Under the pieces are notes generated by a model. That model saw only the letters and a program-made list of their open reading frames with translations, had not been told where the DNA came from and did not search any database. A DNA stretch of 64,000 nt from Gemmatimonas sp. UBA7669 (GTDB lineage Bacteria; Gemmatimonadota; Gemmatimonadetes; Gemmatimonadales; Gemmatimonadaceae), in assembly GCF_002483225.1 (NCBI RefSeq), contig NZ_DLHL01000055.1, positions 71,796-135,795 of the forward strand, read 5' to 3'. Shown piece by piece: positions 18,722 through 27,524 of this stretch (positions are counted from its first letter, which is position 1; each line of letters starts with the position of its first letter). A program made the translations under genes and the position numbers.

Positions 18722-19267
18722 TCAGACCGTGGGTTCGAGCACGGTGATGTTCGTATTCGTGTAGATGCAGATCTCGCCGGCAATGACGAGAGCCTTCTCT
18801 ACGATCTCGCGCGGCGCCAGTCCGGTTTCACGCGCGAGCGCGCGCGCCGCAGCCTGGGCATAGGCACCACCCGAGCCGATGGCGAGGATGCCGTCGTCCG
18901 GCTCGATGAGTTCGCCGTTGCCGCTCAGCATGAAACCGTGGTCGCCATCGGCGACGATGAGCATGGCTTCGAGGCGACGCAGCACGCGATCGCTGCGCCA
19001 CTCCTTGGCCAGCTCCACGGCCGCACGCGGCAGATTACCGGGATAGCGCTCGAGCTTTTCTTCGAACTTCTCGAACAGCGTGAGCGCATCGGCCACGCTG
19101 CCGGCAAAACCGGCCAGCACGCGGCCGCCCTTGAGCGCGCGCACCTTGACGGCCGTATTCTTGGCGACCGTGTCGCCGATGGACACCTGGCCGTCGCCCC
19201 CGATGGCGACCCGGCCGTTCTTGCGCACCGCGAGGATCGTGGTGGCCCGGACAGGAGGAAGTGGCAT
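18722..19267 (-). CDS. hslV: ATP-dependent protease peptidase subunit HslV
   Basis: Threonine peptidase core of HslUV. 181 residues with a short propeptide MPLPPVRA before the catalytic Thr of TTILAVRKNGRVAIGGDGQV. Also GGRVLAGFAGSVADALTLFEKFE and ILAIGSGGAYAQAAARAL. The gene starts only 9 bp from the start of the divergent PLP dehydratase gene, so the promoters of both must lie inside each other's 5' coding region or overlap completely. Confidence 0.96.
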   Translation of the reverse strand: MPLPPVRATTILAVRKNGRVAIGGDGQVSIGDTVAKNTAVKVRALKGGRVLAGFAGSVADALTLFEKFEEKLERYPGNLPRAAVELAKEWRSDRVLRRLEAMLIVADGDHGFMLSGNGELIEPDDGILAIGSGGAYAQAAARALARETGLAPREIVEKALVIAGEICIYTNTNITVLEPTV

Positions 19268-19276
19268 ATTGATGGA

Positions 19277-20251
19277 ATGTACCCGATTGCCTACGCCGAT
19301 GTTGCGTCCGCGCGTGAGCGCCTGCGGCCATTCTTTGACCCGTCGCCGGTGCGCCACTACCCGCTGCTGGATGAGTTGGTGGGCTTTGGCATCCGCGTGT
19401 ATGTGAAGCACGAGAACCACTTGCCCACCGGCAGTTTCAAGGTGCGCAACGGCACCGCGAGTATCACGGCACTTTCGCCAGAGGCAGCACGACGTGGCGT
19501 GGTGGCCGCCACCACCGGCAACCACGGACTGGGCCTGGCCTGGGCGGGCGCCGCGCGTGATGTGGCGGTGACCATTTGCGTGCCGACGGGCAACAACCCG
19601 GAGAAGAACGCCACCATCCGGTCATTGGGCGCCACGCTGGTGGAAGTGGGTGCGCGTTACGACGAGACCGTGGCGGCCTGCCGGGACATCGCGCTGCGCG
19701 AAGAGCGAACGCTGGTGCACTCCACCAATCACCGCGAGGTGCTGGCCGGCGCCGGCACCATGACCGACGAGTGGCTGGATGTGGTGCCGGACCTCGATGC
19801 GCTGGTGATTGCGCTTGGCGGCGGCTCGCAGGCGGTGGGCGCTTCGGTCGTGGCGGCGCATCGCAAGCCCGGGCTGGCAGTGTACGCGGTGCAAAGCGCG
19901 GGGGCGAGTGCGCAGCACGATGCCTGGCACGATGGAACACCGCGGGCCAATGCACCGGTAGCCACGTTTGCCGAGGGCATTGCGACAGGCTCGACATACG
20001 AGCTGACGTTCGATGCGCTGCGTCGGGGGCTCACGGACTTTGTGCTGGCGAGTGAACCCGCGATCGCGCAGGCGGTGCGCGATCTGTGGCGTATCACGCA
20101 CAACTTGCCGGAAGGTGCGGGCGCGGCGGGGCTGGCCGGGCTCAGACTGCTTGCGCCGCGACTGGCCGGGCAGCGGGTTGGAATCGTGATGTGCGGGGGC
20201 AATCTCGATGCGGAGCGGGCGGCGGTGGTGCTTGCGGGTGGGAAACCGTAG
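19277..20251 (+). CDS. PLP-dependent threonine/serine dehydratase-like enzyme
   Basis: 324 residues of the fold-type II PLP family (threonine ammonia-lyase group). The PLP Lys is in NHLPTGSFKVRNG. The family motifs TTGNHGLGLAWAG and PEKNATIRSLGA are present. The phosphate-binding glycine loop reads ALGGGSQAVGAS rather than the usual GGGGL, and the C-terminal motif is GAGAAGLAGL ... VGIVMCGGNLD. There is no ACT regulatory domain, so it resembles catabolic rather than isoleucine-pathway forms. Substrate (threonine, serine or a related hydroxy amino acid) cannot be set from sequence. ATG 19277 faces hslV across 9 bp. Confidence 0.82.
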   Translation: MYPIAYADVASARERLRPFFDPSPVRHYPLLDELVGFGIRVYVKHENHLPTGSFKVRNGTASITALSPEAARRGVVAATTGNHGLGLAWAGAARDVAVTICVPTGNNPEKNATIRSLGATLVEVGARYDETVAACRDIALREERTLVHSTNHREVLAGAGTMTDEWLDVVPDLDALVIALGGGSQAVGASVVAAHRKPGLAVYAVQSAGASAQHDAWHDGTPRANAPVATFAEGIATGSTYELTFDALRRGLTDFVLASEPAIAQAVRDLWRITHNLPEGAGAAGLAGLRLLAPRLAGQRVGIVMCGGNLDAERAAVVLAGGKP

Positions 20252-20271
20252 CCGATTCGACCCATGACTCG

Positions 20272-20332
20272 CTACTCAAACTCACAACTCGAAACTGATC
20301 AGTTGCGAGTTGTGGGTTCGAGTTTCGAGTAG
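20272..20332. repeat. Long imperfect hairpin between convergent genes (repeat unit 1)
   Basis: CTACTC-AAACTC-ACAACTCG-AAACT, then GATC, then AGTTG-CGAGTTGT ... GAGTTT-C-GAGTAG, giving nearly 30 paired bases. The sequence is AT-rich and unlike the surroundings. It lies just after the dehydratase stop and before the xerC stop, so it can act as a two-way terminator or be a dispersed palindromic element. Confidence 0.6.
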
Positions 20333-20359
20333 ATGGTTGGCGTGACTTACGACTCCGTA

Positions 20360-20426
20360 CTTGAACCCAAAGCTCAAAGCTGACCGATAGTCCGGTTAGC
20401 TCTGAACTTTGAGTAGAAGTTCCAAG
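20360..20426. repeat. Second imperfect hairpin with related words (repeat unit 2)
   Basis: Core arms CTCAAAG-CTGACCG and CGGTTAG-CTCTGAA-CTTTGAG flank ATAGTC, with CTTGAAC and GTTCCAAG further out. It shares the ACTCAAA/TTTGAGT word family with unit 1 and follows it after about 28 bp. Together they fill the gap 20252-20443. Confidence 0.55.
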
Positions 20427-20443
20427 TTTTGAGTTAAACCGGC

Positions 20444-21397
20444 CTAGGCCCGCGGGTGCGCCTGCCTGTACACCTTCTTGAGGCGGTCGACGCTGGTGTG
20501 CGTGTAGATCTGCGTGGTGCTGATGCTGGCGTGGCCGAGCAACTCCTGCACCGCGCGCAGGTCGGCGCCGGCGTCCACGAGGTGCGTGGCAAAGGTGTGC
20601 CGCAGCGAGTGGGTGGTAAGATCGGCACCTTCGCTCACCGCCTGCATGAGCCCCACCATGGCATGCTGCACGGCCCGTGCACTGATGCGCGCACCACGCT
20701 CGCTGAGAAACACGGCGCCGCGGGCCAGGCGCGCGCGTGGGGAGCCGGCCAGCTTGGCCAGCAGGACATCGCGCTTGACCAGATAATTGCGCAGCGCCTG
20801 CTTGGCATGATCGCCCACCGGCACGATGCGTTCCTTGCGGCCCTTGCCCCGCACCTTGACCTGCTGCGAAACGAGATCGAGATCGGTGAGGTCCACCCCG
20901 CGCAGCTCGCTCAAACGCAGTCCGCTCGAATAGAACAGCTCGAGCATGGCGAGGTTGCGCACGTCGGTAAAGTCCAGACTCTGCGCACGCGTGGCGGCAT
21001 GCTGCAACAGCACCTCGGCCTGCTGCCGGTCGAGATAGGCGGGCAGCGTGCGCGGCAGACGCGGCGTCGGCACGGCGCGCGCAGGGTTCACATCCACGCG
21101 CTCGTCCCGGTGCATCCATTTGTAGAAGCTGCGCACCGCCGAGAGCTGCCGCGCGATGGAGCGCTTGGCCAGACCGCGCCGGGTGAGGTGCGCCAAATAG
21201 CCGCGAATGTGCGTGCGCGTCAGCGCATCCCACTGCCAGCCGGCTGCACCATGCGTGGCCGCCAGCCAGGTGCTGAACTCGCGCAGGTCGCGCGTGTAGG
21301 CCGACACGGTGTTGGGCGAGAGGTCGCGCGCTTTCTCGAGATGCACGAGGAACTCGGCAATCTCGGTTGGGAGCGGCGCTTCGGCTCCCTCAGACAT
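20444..21397 (-). CDS. xerC: Site-specific tyrosine recombinase, XerC/XerD type
   Basis: 317 residues resolving chromosome dimers at dif. SAM-like N-terminal domain (about 10-100) and catalytic domain with Arg in SSGLRLSELRG, Lys in GKGRKERIVP, H-x-x-R in HSLRHTFATHL, His in LLGHASISTTQ and Tyr in IYTH. It is chromosomal and sits next to trmFO and topA, as in many bacteria. Whether it is XerC or XerD cannot be told from this copy alone. It begins 2 bp after the trmFO stop. Confidence 0.9.
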   Translation of the reverse strand: MSEGAEAPLPTEIAEFLVHLEKARDLSPNTVSAYTRDLREFSTWLAATHGAAGWQWDALTRTHIRGYLAHLTRRGLAKRSIARQLSAVRSFYKWMHRDERVDVNPARAVPTPRLPRTLPAYLDRQQAEVLLQHAATRAQSLDFTDVRNLAMLELFYSSGLRLSELRGVDLTDLDLVSQQVKVRGKGRKERIVPVGDHAKQALRNYLVKRDVLLAKLAGSPRARLARGAVFLSERGARISARAVQHAMVGLMQAVSEGADLTTHSLRHTFATHLVDAGADLRAVQELLGHASISTTQIYTHTSVDRLKKVYRQAHPRA

Positions 21398-21399
21398 GG

Positions 21400-22749
21400 T
21401 CAGACCGCGACCGTGCCCAACGCGTGCTCGTCACGCCAGGCGGCCATATGCGCGAGCCCGCGTTCCGCATACAGTTCGCGCTTGCGCGTCTTGTCCTTGA
21501 GCACGCGGGCCGGCACATCCGTGAGCTCCTCCAGCAAGCCGAAGTTGGCGTTCATGGGCTGGAAGTGCTTCGGGTCGGCCTCACGCAGGTAGCGGTACAG
21601 CGCACCCATCATGGTGGTGGGCGGCGGCACGACCGGCTCCTCGCCACGCAGCATGCGCGAAAGATTGATGCCGGCCAGCAGTCCCGTGGCGCTGCTTTCG
21701 GTGTAGCCTTCCACCCCGGTGATCTGTCCGGCAAACATGGTGGTGGGGGCATCGCGCAATGACAAATGCGGCGTGAGCGCGGCCGGCGCATTCACATAGC
21801 TGTTGCGATGGATGCTGCCGAAGCGCAGGAACTCGGCGTCGGCCAGGCCGGGAATCATGCGAAACACGCGCGCCTGCTCGGGAATGCGCAGCCGCGTCTG
21901 AAAGCCCACCAGGTTCCACATGCGACCGGCGCGGTCCTCCATGCGCAACTGCGCCACCGCCCACGGCTTGCTGTCGTTGCGCGGATCGCGCAGCCCAATG
22001 GGCTTCATGGGACCGAAGCGCAGACTTTCGCGTCCGCGGCGCGCCATTTCCTCGACGGGCATGCAGCCCTCGAAGTACGGCACGCTGTCGAACTCGTGCG
22101 CAGTAAACTGGTCGGCGGTGGTAAGCGCGTCGATGAACGCCTCGTACTCGTCCTTCGTGAACGGGCAGTTGAGATAGGCGCCTTCCTCCCCTGCCCCGTC
22201 CATCGTTTCCTTGCCCCAGCGCGAGGCGCGGAAGGCAATGTCCTGATTGATGGACTCGAGACTCACCACCGGCGCGATGGCATCGTAGAACGCCAGCGAC
22301 TCCACACCCAATCGTGTGCGAATGGTCTCGGCGAGGGCATCACTTGTGAGCGGGCCGGTGGCCACCACGCCCACGTCAGGCAACGCGGTGACTTCTTCGC
22401 GCGACACCGTGATACGCGGATGCGCGTGCAGCCGTTCATGCACGCCCTGCGAGAAGATCTCACGGTCCACGGTGAGCGCGGTGCCACCCGGCACACGCGC
22501 ATCGTCAGCGCAGGAGAGGATGAGCGAGCCCAGCGCACGCATCTCGGCCTTGAGCAGGCCGTGCGCGTTGCTGGTTTCGGTGCTCTTGAATGTGTTGGAG
22601 CACACCAGCTCGCCCAGGCGCTCGGTGCGGTGCGCCGCCGTGCCGCGCACGGGGCGCATCTCGTGCACCACCACATCGTGGCCGCGCTCTGCCAACTGCC
22701 ACGCGGCCTCACTGCCGGCGAGACCGCCGCCGATGACGTGAATGGTCAC
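21400..22749 (-). CDS. trmFO: tRNA (uracil-54-C5)-methyltransferase, folate/FAD dependent
   Basis: TrmFO uses methylene-tetrahydrofolate and FAD to make m5U54 in the T loop of tRNA. 449 residues from GTG 22749 (VTIHVIGGGLAGSEAAWQLA, the FAD-binding Rossmann motif). Further family marks: CSNTFKSTETSNAHGLLKAE, NCPFTKDEYEAFIDAL, YFEGCMPVEEMARRG, GPMKPIGLRDPR and GQITGVEGYTESSATG. The longer in-frame frame upstream overlaps topA and is rejected. It starts 7 bp after topA. Confidence 0.94.
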   Translation of the reverse strand: MTIHVIGGGLAGSEAAWQLAERGHDVVVHEMRPVRGTAAHRTERLGELVCSNTFKSTETSNAHGLLKAEMRALGSLILSCADDARVPGGTALTVDREIFSQGVHERLHAHPRITVSREEVTALPDVGVVATGPLTSDALAETIRTRLGVESLAFYDAIAPVVSLESINQDIAFRASRWGKETMDGAGEEGAYLNCPFTKDEYEAFIDALTTADQFTAHEFDSVPYFEGCMPVEEMARRGRESLRFGPMKPIGLRDPRNDSKPWAVAQLRMEDRAGRMWNLVGFQTRLRIPEQARVFRMIPGLADAEFLRFGSIHRNSYVNAPAALTPHLSLRDAPTTMFAGQITGVEGYTESSATGLLAGINLSRMLRGEEPVVPPPTTMMGALYRYLREADPKHFQPMNANFGLLEELTDVPARVLKDKTRKRELYAERGLAHMAAWRDEHALGTVAV

Positions 22750-22756
22750 CGGCCGC

Positions 22757-25261
22757 TCACGCCACTTCCGCCACCTCGGCCGCGTCCTCCGGCGAGGGCA
22801 CATCCCACTCGTTGCCGCACTTGATGCACTTGCGGAAGGCCCCACGCGTCTTGTTGGACTTGGCCTCGGCCCCCAGGTAGTTGCACTCGGGGCAGGTGTC
22901 CGCCACGGGCTTGTCCCACACCACAAAGTCGCAGTTGGGATAGTTCTCGCAGCCGTAGAAGGCCTTGCCGCGCTTCTTGCTGCGCCGCTCGGCAATCTCG
23001 CCGCCATCCTTGGGACACATGATGCCGGTGGGCATGCTGCGCGTACCGCGGCACTTCGGGAACTTGCTGCAGCCGAGGAAGTCGCCCGAGCGCCCATGAC
23101 GCACCACCATGGGCGCGCCGCACTCCTGGCAGAGATACTTGGTCAGCTCCGCCGGCTTTTTCTCGCCCTTGATGGGGCGCGTGTACTTGCAGGCCTTGGG
23201 GTGATTCTCGCAGGCCACGAAGGGCCCGAAGAAACCGCCCTTGGCCACGAGCTTGCCACCGCACTCCGGACACTTTTCCTTGGCGAGTCCGGAGAGGTCG
23301 TAGGCCTCGCCAATGAGTGCGTCGAGGTCGTTGTCGTTGAGTGTGCGCTGGAAGGGCGTCCAGAAATCGCCCAGCGCGTGCACCCAATCGATCTCGCCGT
23401 CGGCAATCTTGTCGAGCTCCTCCTCCATCTGCGCGGTGAAGCCCACGTTGAAAATGTCGGGGAACTTCTTGACCATCACCTTCTCGACGGTCTCGCCGAG
23501 CTCGGTGGGGAAGAAGCGCCGCTGGTCCTTGGACACATAGCGTCGCTCCTCGAGCACCGAGATGATGGAGGAGTAGGTGGACGGACGGCCGATGCCCAGT
23601 CGCTCGAGTTCCTTGACGAGCGAGGCTTCAGAGAAGCGCGGCGGCGGCTCGGTGAAGTGCTGCGACGAGGTGATGGCCTTGACCGGCACCTTTTCGTCGA
23701 CGTCGAGCACCGGCAGCGCCTGTTCGTCTTCGAGAGCCTTGGCGTCTCCCTCTTCACGCGCCTCGCGATAGAGCGCGAGGAAGCCCTGGAACTTGATCAC
23801 CGAGCCCGTGGCGCGGAACAGGTACTGGCGGCCACCGGCGGGCACGTCGAAGTCCACCGTGGTGGTGTCGAACACCGCCGGCGCCATCTGCGAGGCCATG
23901 AAGCGCTGCCAGATGAGCTGATAGAGCTTGAACTGGTCGGCCGTGAGGAACTTCTGCACCGACTCGGGACGACGCGAGGGATCGGTGGGGCGCACGCCCT
24001 CGTGGGCGTCCTGCGCGTTCGACTTGGCGCTGGGATAGAGCTGCGCCGTGGGCGCGAGGTGATCGTCGCCGAACTGTGCCCGCAGCGACTCGCGCGCCGC
24101 ATTGGCCGCGTCCTCACTTACACGCGTGGAGTCGGTACGCATGTAGGTAATGAGACCCGTGGCGCCGTCGATGCCGATGTCGATGCCTTCGTACAGATCC
24201 TGCGCCAGGCGCATGGTGCGCTTGGAGCCGAAGTTCAGCTTCTTGGCGGCTTCCTGCTGCAGCGTGGACGTGGTGAACGGTGCCGCCGGATTCTTGCGCC
24301 GCTCGCGGCGCTTGACCTCGGTGACGACGAGTTCCTTGCGTCCCTTGAGGTCGGCGAGAATGCGATCGGCTTCGCTGCCGTTGGAGATCTCCGGCTTCTT
24401 GCCATCGATCTGATGCAGCTTGGCCGTGAAGGGCTGCTGCCCCTTCTGCAGGTCGGCGGCCACGCTCCAGTACTCGACGGGCGTGAACGCGCGAATTTCG
24501 CGCTCCCGCTCGACGATGAGCCGCAGCGCGACCGTTTGCACACGGCCGGCGCTAAGCCCCTTCTTGACGGTCTTCCAGAGCACCGGACTGGCCTTGTAGC
24601 CCACGAGGCGATCGAGCACGCGGCGGGCCTGCTGGGCCTCCACCTTGCGGGTGTCGATGTCGATGGGCTTGGCCAGCGAGCGAATGACCGCGTCCTTGGT
24701 GACCTCGTGGAACATCACACGACGGATGGGCGCGGACACCGCGTGGCGCTTCGGCTGCGTGAGATACTGCTCCACGTGCCAGCCGATGGCCTCCCCTTCG
24801 CGATCAGGGTCGGTGGCGATGAAGATCTCGCGGGCGCCCTTCGCCAGCTTCTTGAGGTCGGTGAGGATGTCCTCCTTGCCCTCGATCGTCACGTACTCGG
24901 GCGCAAAGCCCTTGTCGATGTCGATGCCGAGCTTCTTGGCCGGCAGGTCGCGGACATGGCCCACCGTGGCGCGCACGGTGTAGCCGCGCCCCAGATACTT
25001 GCCGATGTTCTTGGCCTTGGTGGGCGACTCGACGATGACCAGCGCGGTTCCACCAGCGGGCGCCGGTTCAAGATCCTCCGGTTCCTCGACGGCGGCGCTG
25101 CGACGGGCAGCCGCCTTCTTGGCCACCGCTTTGCTCGCGCTGGTCTTTTTGGCTGCGGCTTTTTTGGCGGCCTTGCGGGCAGGCGCGGCAGCCGATGACA
25201 CCGGCGCCGCGGCCTTTACCGTTTTGGCGGCCTTCTTGGGTGCTGCCTTCTTTGCTGGCAT
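22757..25261 (-). CDS. topA: DNA topoisomerase I
   Basis: 834 residues relaxing negative supercoils. The first 70 residues are a Lys/Ala-rich tail (AKKAAPKKAAKTVKAA, then ARKAAKKAAAKKTSAS) resembling histone H1-like domains. Toprim domain from about 73 (VIVESPTKAKNIGKYLG, TDPDREGEAIGWHVEQY). Catalytic Tyr in GLITYMRTDSTRVS. The C-terminus carries Cys-rich zinc ribbons (CPECGGKLVAKGG, CQECGAPMVVRHG, CPKDGGEIAERR, CPECNYLGAE). It heads the topA-trmFO-xerC cluster. Confidence 0.96.
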   Translation of the reverse strand: MPAKKAAPKKAAKTVKAAAPVSSAAAPARKAAKKAAAKKTSASKAVAKKAAARRSAAVEEPEDLEPAPAGGTALVIVESPTKAKNIGKYLGRGYTVRATVGHVRDLPAKKLGIDIDKGFAPEYVTIEGKEDILTDLKKLAKGAREIFIATDPDREGEAIGWHVEQYLTQPKRHAVSAPIRRVMFHEVTKDAVIRSLAKPIDIDTRKVEAQQARRVLDRLVGYKASPVLWKTVKKGLSAGRVQTVALRLIVEREREIRAFTPVEYWSVAADLQKGQQPFTAKLHQIDGKKPEISNGSEADRILADLKGRKELVVTEVKRRERRKNPAAPFTTSTLQQEAAKKLNFGSKRTMRLAQDLYEGIDIGIDGATGLITYMRTDSTRVSEDAANAARESLRAQFGDDHLAPTAQLYPSAKSNAQDAHEGVRPTDPSRRPESVQKFLTADQFKLYQLIWQRFMASQMAPAVFDTTTVDFDVPAGGRQYLFRATGSVIKFQGFLALYREAREEGDAKALEDEQALPVLDVDEKVPVKAITSSQHFTEPPPRFSEASLVKELERLGIGRPSTYSSIISVLEERRYVSKDQRRFFPTELGETVEKVMVKKFPDIFNVGFTAQMEEELDKIADGEIDWVHALGDFWTPFQRTLNDNDLDALIGEAYDLSGLAKEKCPECGGKLVAKGGFFGPFVACENHPKACKYTRPIKGEKKPAELTKYLCQECGAPMVVRHGRSGDFLGCSKFPKCRGTRSMPTGIMCPKDGGEIAERRSKKRGKAFYGCENYPNCDFVVWDKPVADTCPECNYLGAEAKSNKTRGAFRKCIKCGNEWDVPSPEDAAEVAEVA

Positions 25262-25265
25262 CAGT

Positions 25266-25694
25266 TCAGTGAATCAGGGGACGCTCGCCGCCCACGGCGC
25301 CATCGTCGAACCCGCTCTGTTCCGCGACTGCGCGGATTTCAGCGAGCCCGATGCGACCATCCACATGGACGAGCGCACGCTCCACAAGTTGCTCGAAGTC
25401 GGTTTGGTTCACGGTCCCCGAGGCGTGCATGAGAACAAGGTAGCCCCAGGCTTCAGCCGTGAACCGGCCGCGCTCATGTGGGCCTTGTACCCGCAACGGG
25501 ACGTTCCGCGTTCCGGCCGTGTCGACCCAGCTCCGGGACGACACAGTATCGCGATACAGTAAAGAAAGAATCTCACCAATCTGACGACGGTCGTATCCTT
25601 GCGACGACAGGTAGGCTTCCACCTCCACGATATCCGTGTCGGCGGCAAAGCGCTCCCGTAGTTCGGCTACAACCGGTGTCCAGCGTTCGTCCAT
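25266..25694 (-). CDS. DUF494/Smg-like protein
   Basis: 142 residues. The helical N-terminus (DTDIVEVEAYLSSQGYDRRQ, then IGEILSLLY) and C-terminal EQLVERALVHVDGRIGLAEI match the pattern of DUF494 (Smg in E. coli), a family often found next to topA or dprA. The biochemical role is unknown. It ends 4 bp before the topA start, so the two are very probably co-transcribed. Confidence 0.65.
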   Translation of the reverse strand: MDERWTPVVAELRERFAADTDIVEVEAYLSSQGYDRRQIGEILSLLYRDTVSSRSWVDTAGTRNVPLRVQGPHERGRFTAEAWGYLVLMHASGTVNQTDFEQLVERALVHVDGRIGLAEIRAVAEQSGFDDGAVGGERPLIH

Positions 25695-25697
25695 TTC

Positions 25698-26255
25698 CTA
25701 ACCTATCCTCGGCGTCCCATCGCGGGCAAGCGCTTGGACGGTTTCCATAACTTGTTGCTGTGAAAGAGTTTCCACGTTTACCTCCAGATCAGCCTGCGCA
25801 TAAAGCGGACCGCGGGCCTCCCAAAGGGCCTGCATTTTTATGGCTGGGTCCGCTTGCTGCAGCAGTGGCCGGACCACCCGGGATCGCGACAATCGACGGA
25901 CGGCTTCGGCCGGACTGATTCGCAGATGAATGATGCGGCCTGGCGGCCTCAGCAGTTCCATGACGCCCGGATTGGTTACCCAGCCGCCGCCAGGAGCCAG
26001 CACCATGGGCGGCGCGGCCGCCAGTTCGCGGGTCAGGTCCACCTCGAGCTCCCGAAAGGCCGGTTCGCCCCGCTCGGCAAAAAAGCGCGCCACCGACATG
26101 CCCACCCGCCGCTCGATTTCCACGTCGTAGTCGAGAAAGGGGCGCCCAAGCCGCTTGGCCACCGTCCGGCCCACTGTGGACTTGCCCGAGCCCGGCAGAC
26201 CGACGAGCACCAGATGCCCGTCGATCTGCGCGCCCTCAGCGTTCCACGCGTTCAT
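25698..26255 (-). CDS. aroK: Shikimate kinase
   Basis: Phosphorylates shikimate at O3 in the pathway to chorismate. 185 residues from ATG 26255. Walker A GLPGSGKSTVG, shikimate-binding DYDVEIERRVGMSVARFFAE and FRELE, GGGWVT, and the lid Arg in SRVVRPLL. Its start overlaps the end of aroC by 20 bp, so aroC and aroK are translationally linked, and it ends 3 bp before the Smg-like gene. Confidence 0.92.
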   Translation of the reverse strand: MNAWNAEGAQIDGHLVLVGLPGSGKSTVGRTVAKRLGRPFLDYDVEIERRVGMSVARFFAERGEPAFRELEVDLTRELAAAPPMVLAPGGGWVTNPGVMELLRPPGRIIHLRISPAEAVRRLSRSRVVRPLLQQADPAIKMQALWEARGPLYAQADLEVNVETLSQQQVMETVQALARDGTPRIG

Positions 26256-27435
26256 CGAGCCGAGCCAGATAGGCCTCGAGATTGCGCTGCACCTCGGCCA
26301 GCGAATCGCCGCCAACTTTTTCGAGCAGGGCATCGGCCAGCACAAAGGCTGCCATGGCCTCGGCAATGACCCCCATGGCCGGCACCGCCGTGACATCACT
26401 GCGCTCCGCGACGGCCTGTGCCGCCTGCCCCGTGGCCACGTCCACCGTGCCCAGAGGGCGCATGAGGGTGGAAATGGGCTTCATGGCCACGCGGACGACA
26501 AGATCCTCGCCGGTGCTCATGCCGCCCTCGGTGCCACCTGCGCGATTGCTGGCGCGGCGTACGTGGCCGGCCCGTGTACGGCCCGGGGCGGCCTCGATCT
26601 CGTCATGCACCTCAGCACCCGTCCGACGGGCCGTTTCGAAGCCCAGGCCGATCTCCACGCCCTTCACGGCCGGTATGGACAGCATGGCCTGCCCCAGTCG
26701 GCCGTCCAGGCGACGGTCCCAGGACACATGCGAGCCCAGGCCAACTGGCAGACCACTTACCACCACCTCGCAGATGCCCCCCAGCGTATTGCCCTCCTTC
26801 TTGGCGGCGTCGATGCGGGCGATCATCTGCGCTTCCGCCTCGGGGTCGAGCGTACGCAGCGGCGACGCATCAGCGGCCGCGTTCAGATCCGCCGGCATGT
26901 CGGTCGGACGACGCGCATCGATGCCGCCGAGATGCACGAGGTGAGAGCCGATGCTCACCCCGACTTCGCGCAGCAGCACGCGGCAGAGGGCCCCCGCGGC
27001 CACCCGGGCCGTGGTCTCGCGTGCCGAGGCGCGCTCGAGAATGTCACGCGCGTCCTGCCGGTCGTACTTGAGCAGACCGGTGAGATCGGCGTGACCGGGT
27101 CGGACGCGTGTCACATGGCGCTTGCGTGGGCCCTCGGCGTCGCCCTCTCGCGGGGCGGGGTCCATGATCTCCTGCCAGTTGCGCCAGTCGGTATTGCGAA
27201 TGAGCATGGCGACCGGCGAGCCGAGGGTCTCTCCGGCACGCACACCCGAGAGGAACTCGATGCGATCGGTTTCGATCTGCATGCGGCGCCCGCGACCGTA
27301 CCCCTGCTGCCGTCGGGCAAGCTGAGTGTCGATGTCGGCAGCAAGTACAGGCACGCCGGCTGGCATGCCCTCGAGCACGGAAACAAGCGCGGGGCCGTGG
27401 GATTCCCCGGCGGTGGTGAAGCGAAGCGAGGCCAT
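26236..27435 (-). CDS. aroC: Chorismate synthase
   Basis: Forms chorismate from 5-enolpyruvylshikimate-3-phosphate with reduced FMN. 399 residues. Signature segments: RFTTAGESHGPALVSVLEGM near the start, RRQQGYGRGRRMQIE, GETLGSPVAMLIRN, RPGHADLTGLLKYD, ASARETTARVAAGA, and RASNRAGGTEGGMSTGEDLV. First gene of an aroC-aroK-smg-topA-trmFO-xerC run of closely packed minus-strand genes. Its 5' side is separated from the next upstream gene by a terminator. Confidence 0.96.
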   Translation of the reverse strand: MASLRFTTAGESHGPALVSVLEGMPAGVPVLAADIDTQLARRQQGYGRGRRMQIETDRIEFLSGVRAGETLGSPVAMLIRNTDWRNWQEIMDPAPREGDAEGPRKRHVTRVRPGHADLTGLLKYDRQDARDILERASARETTARVAAGALCRVLLREVGVSIGSHLVHLGGIDARRPTDMPADLNAAADASPLRTLDPEAEAQMIARIDAAKKEGNTLGGICEVVVSGLPVGLGSHVSWDRRLDGRLGQAMLSIPAVKGVEIGLGFETARRTGAEVHDEIEAAPGRTRAGHVRRASNRAGGTEGGMSTGEDLVVRVAMKPISTLMRPLGTVDVATGQAAQAVAERSDVTAVPAMGVIAEAMAAFVLADALLEKVGGDSLAEVQRNLEAYLARLDERVER

Positions 27436-27460
27436 GTCGCAACGTAGGCAGACAGGGCCT

Positions 27461-27496
27461 CAAAAGAAAAGACAGGCGACCCGGGGGGACCGCCTG
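27461..27496 (-). terminator. Terminator after the pilus-associated lipoprotein gene
   Basis: Read on the minus strand, CAGGCG (27496-27491) pairs with CGCCTG (27478-27473) around a G/C-rich loop and is followed by TCTTTTCTTTTG. It ends the pilMNOPQ-lipoprotein transcript before aroC. Confidence 0.65.
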
Positions 27497-27524
27497 CCTT
27501 TTCCTCCCCCACTCCGCCCCGCCC

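Noticed and set aside
22742..25198. 818-residue open frame on the plus strand
   Set aside because: Lies antisense to topA; a His/Leu/Gly/Arg-rich shadow typical of GC-rich DNA, with no motif.
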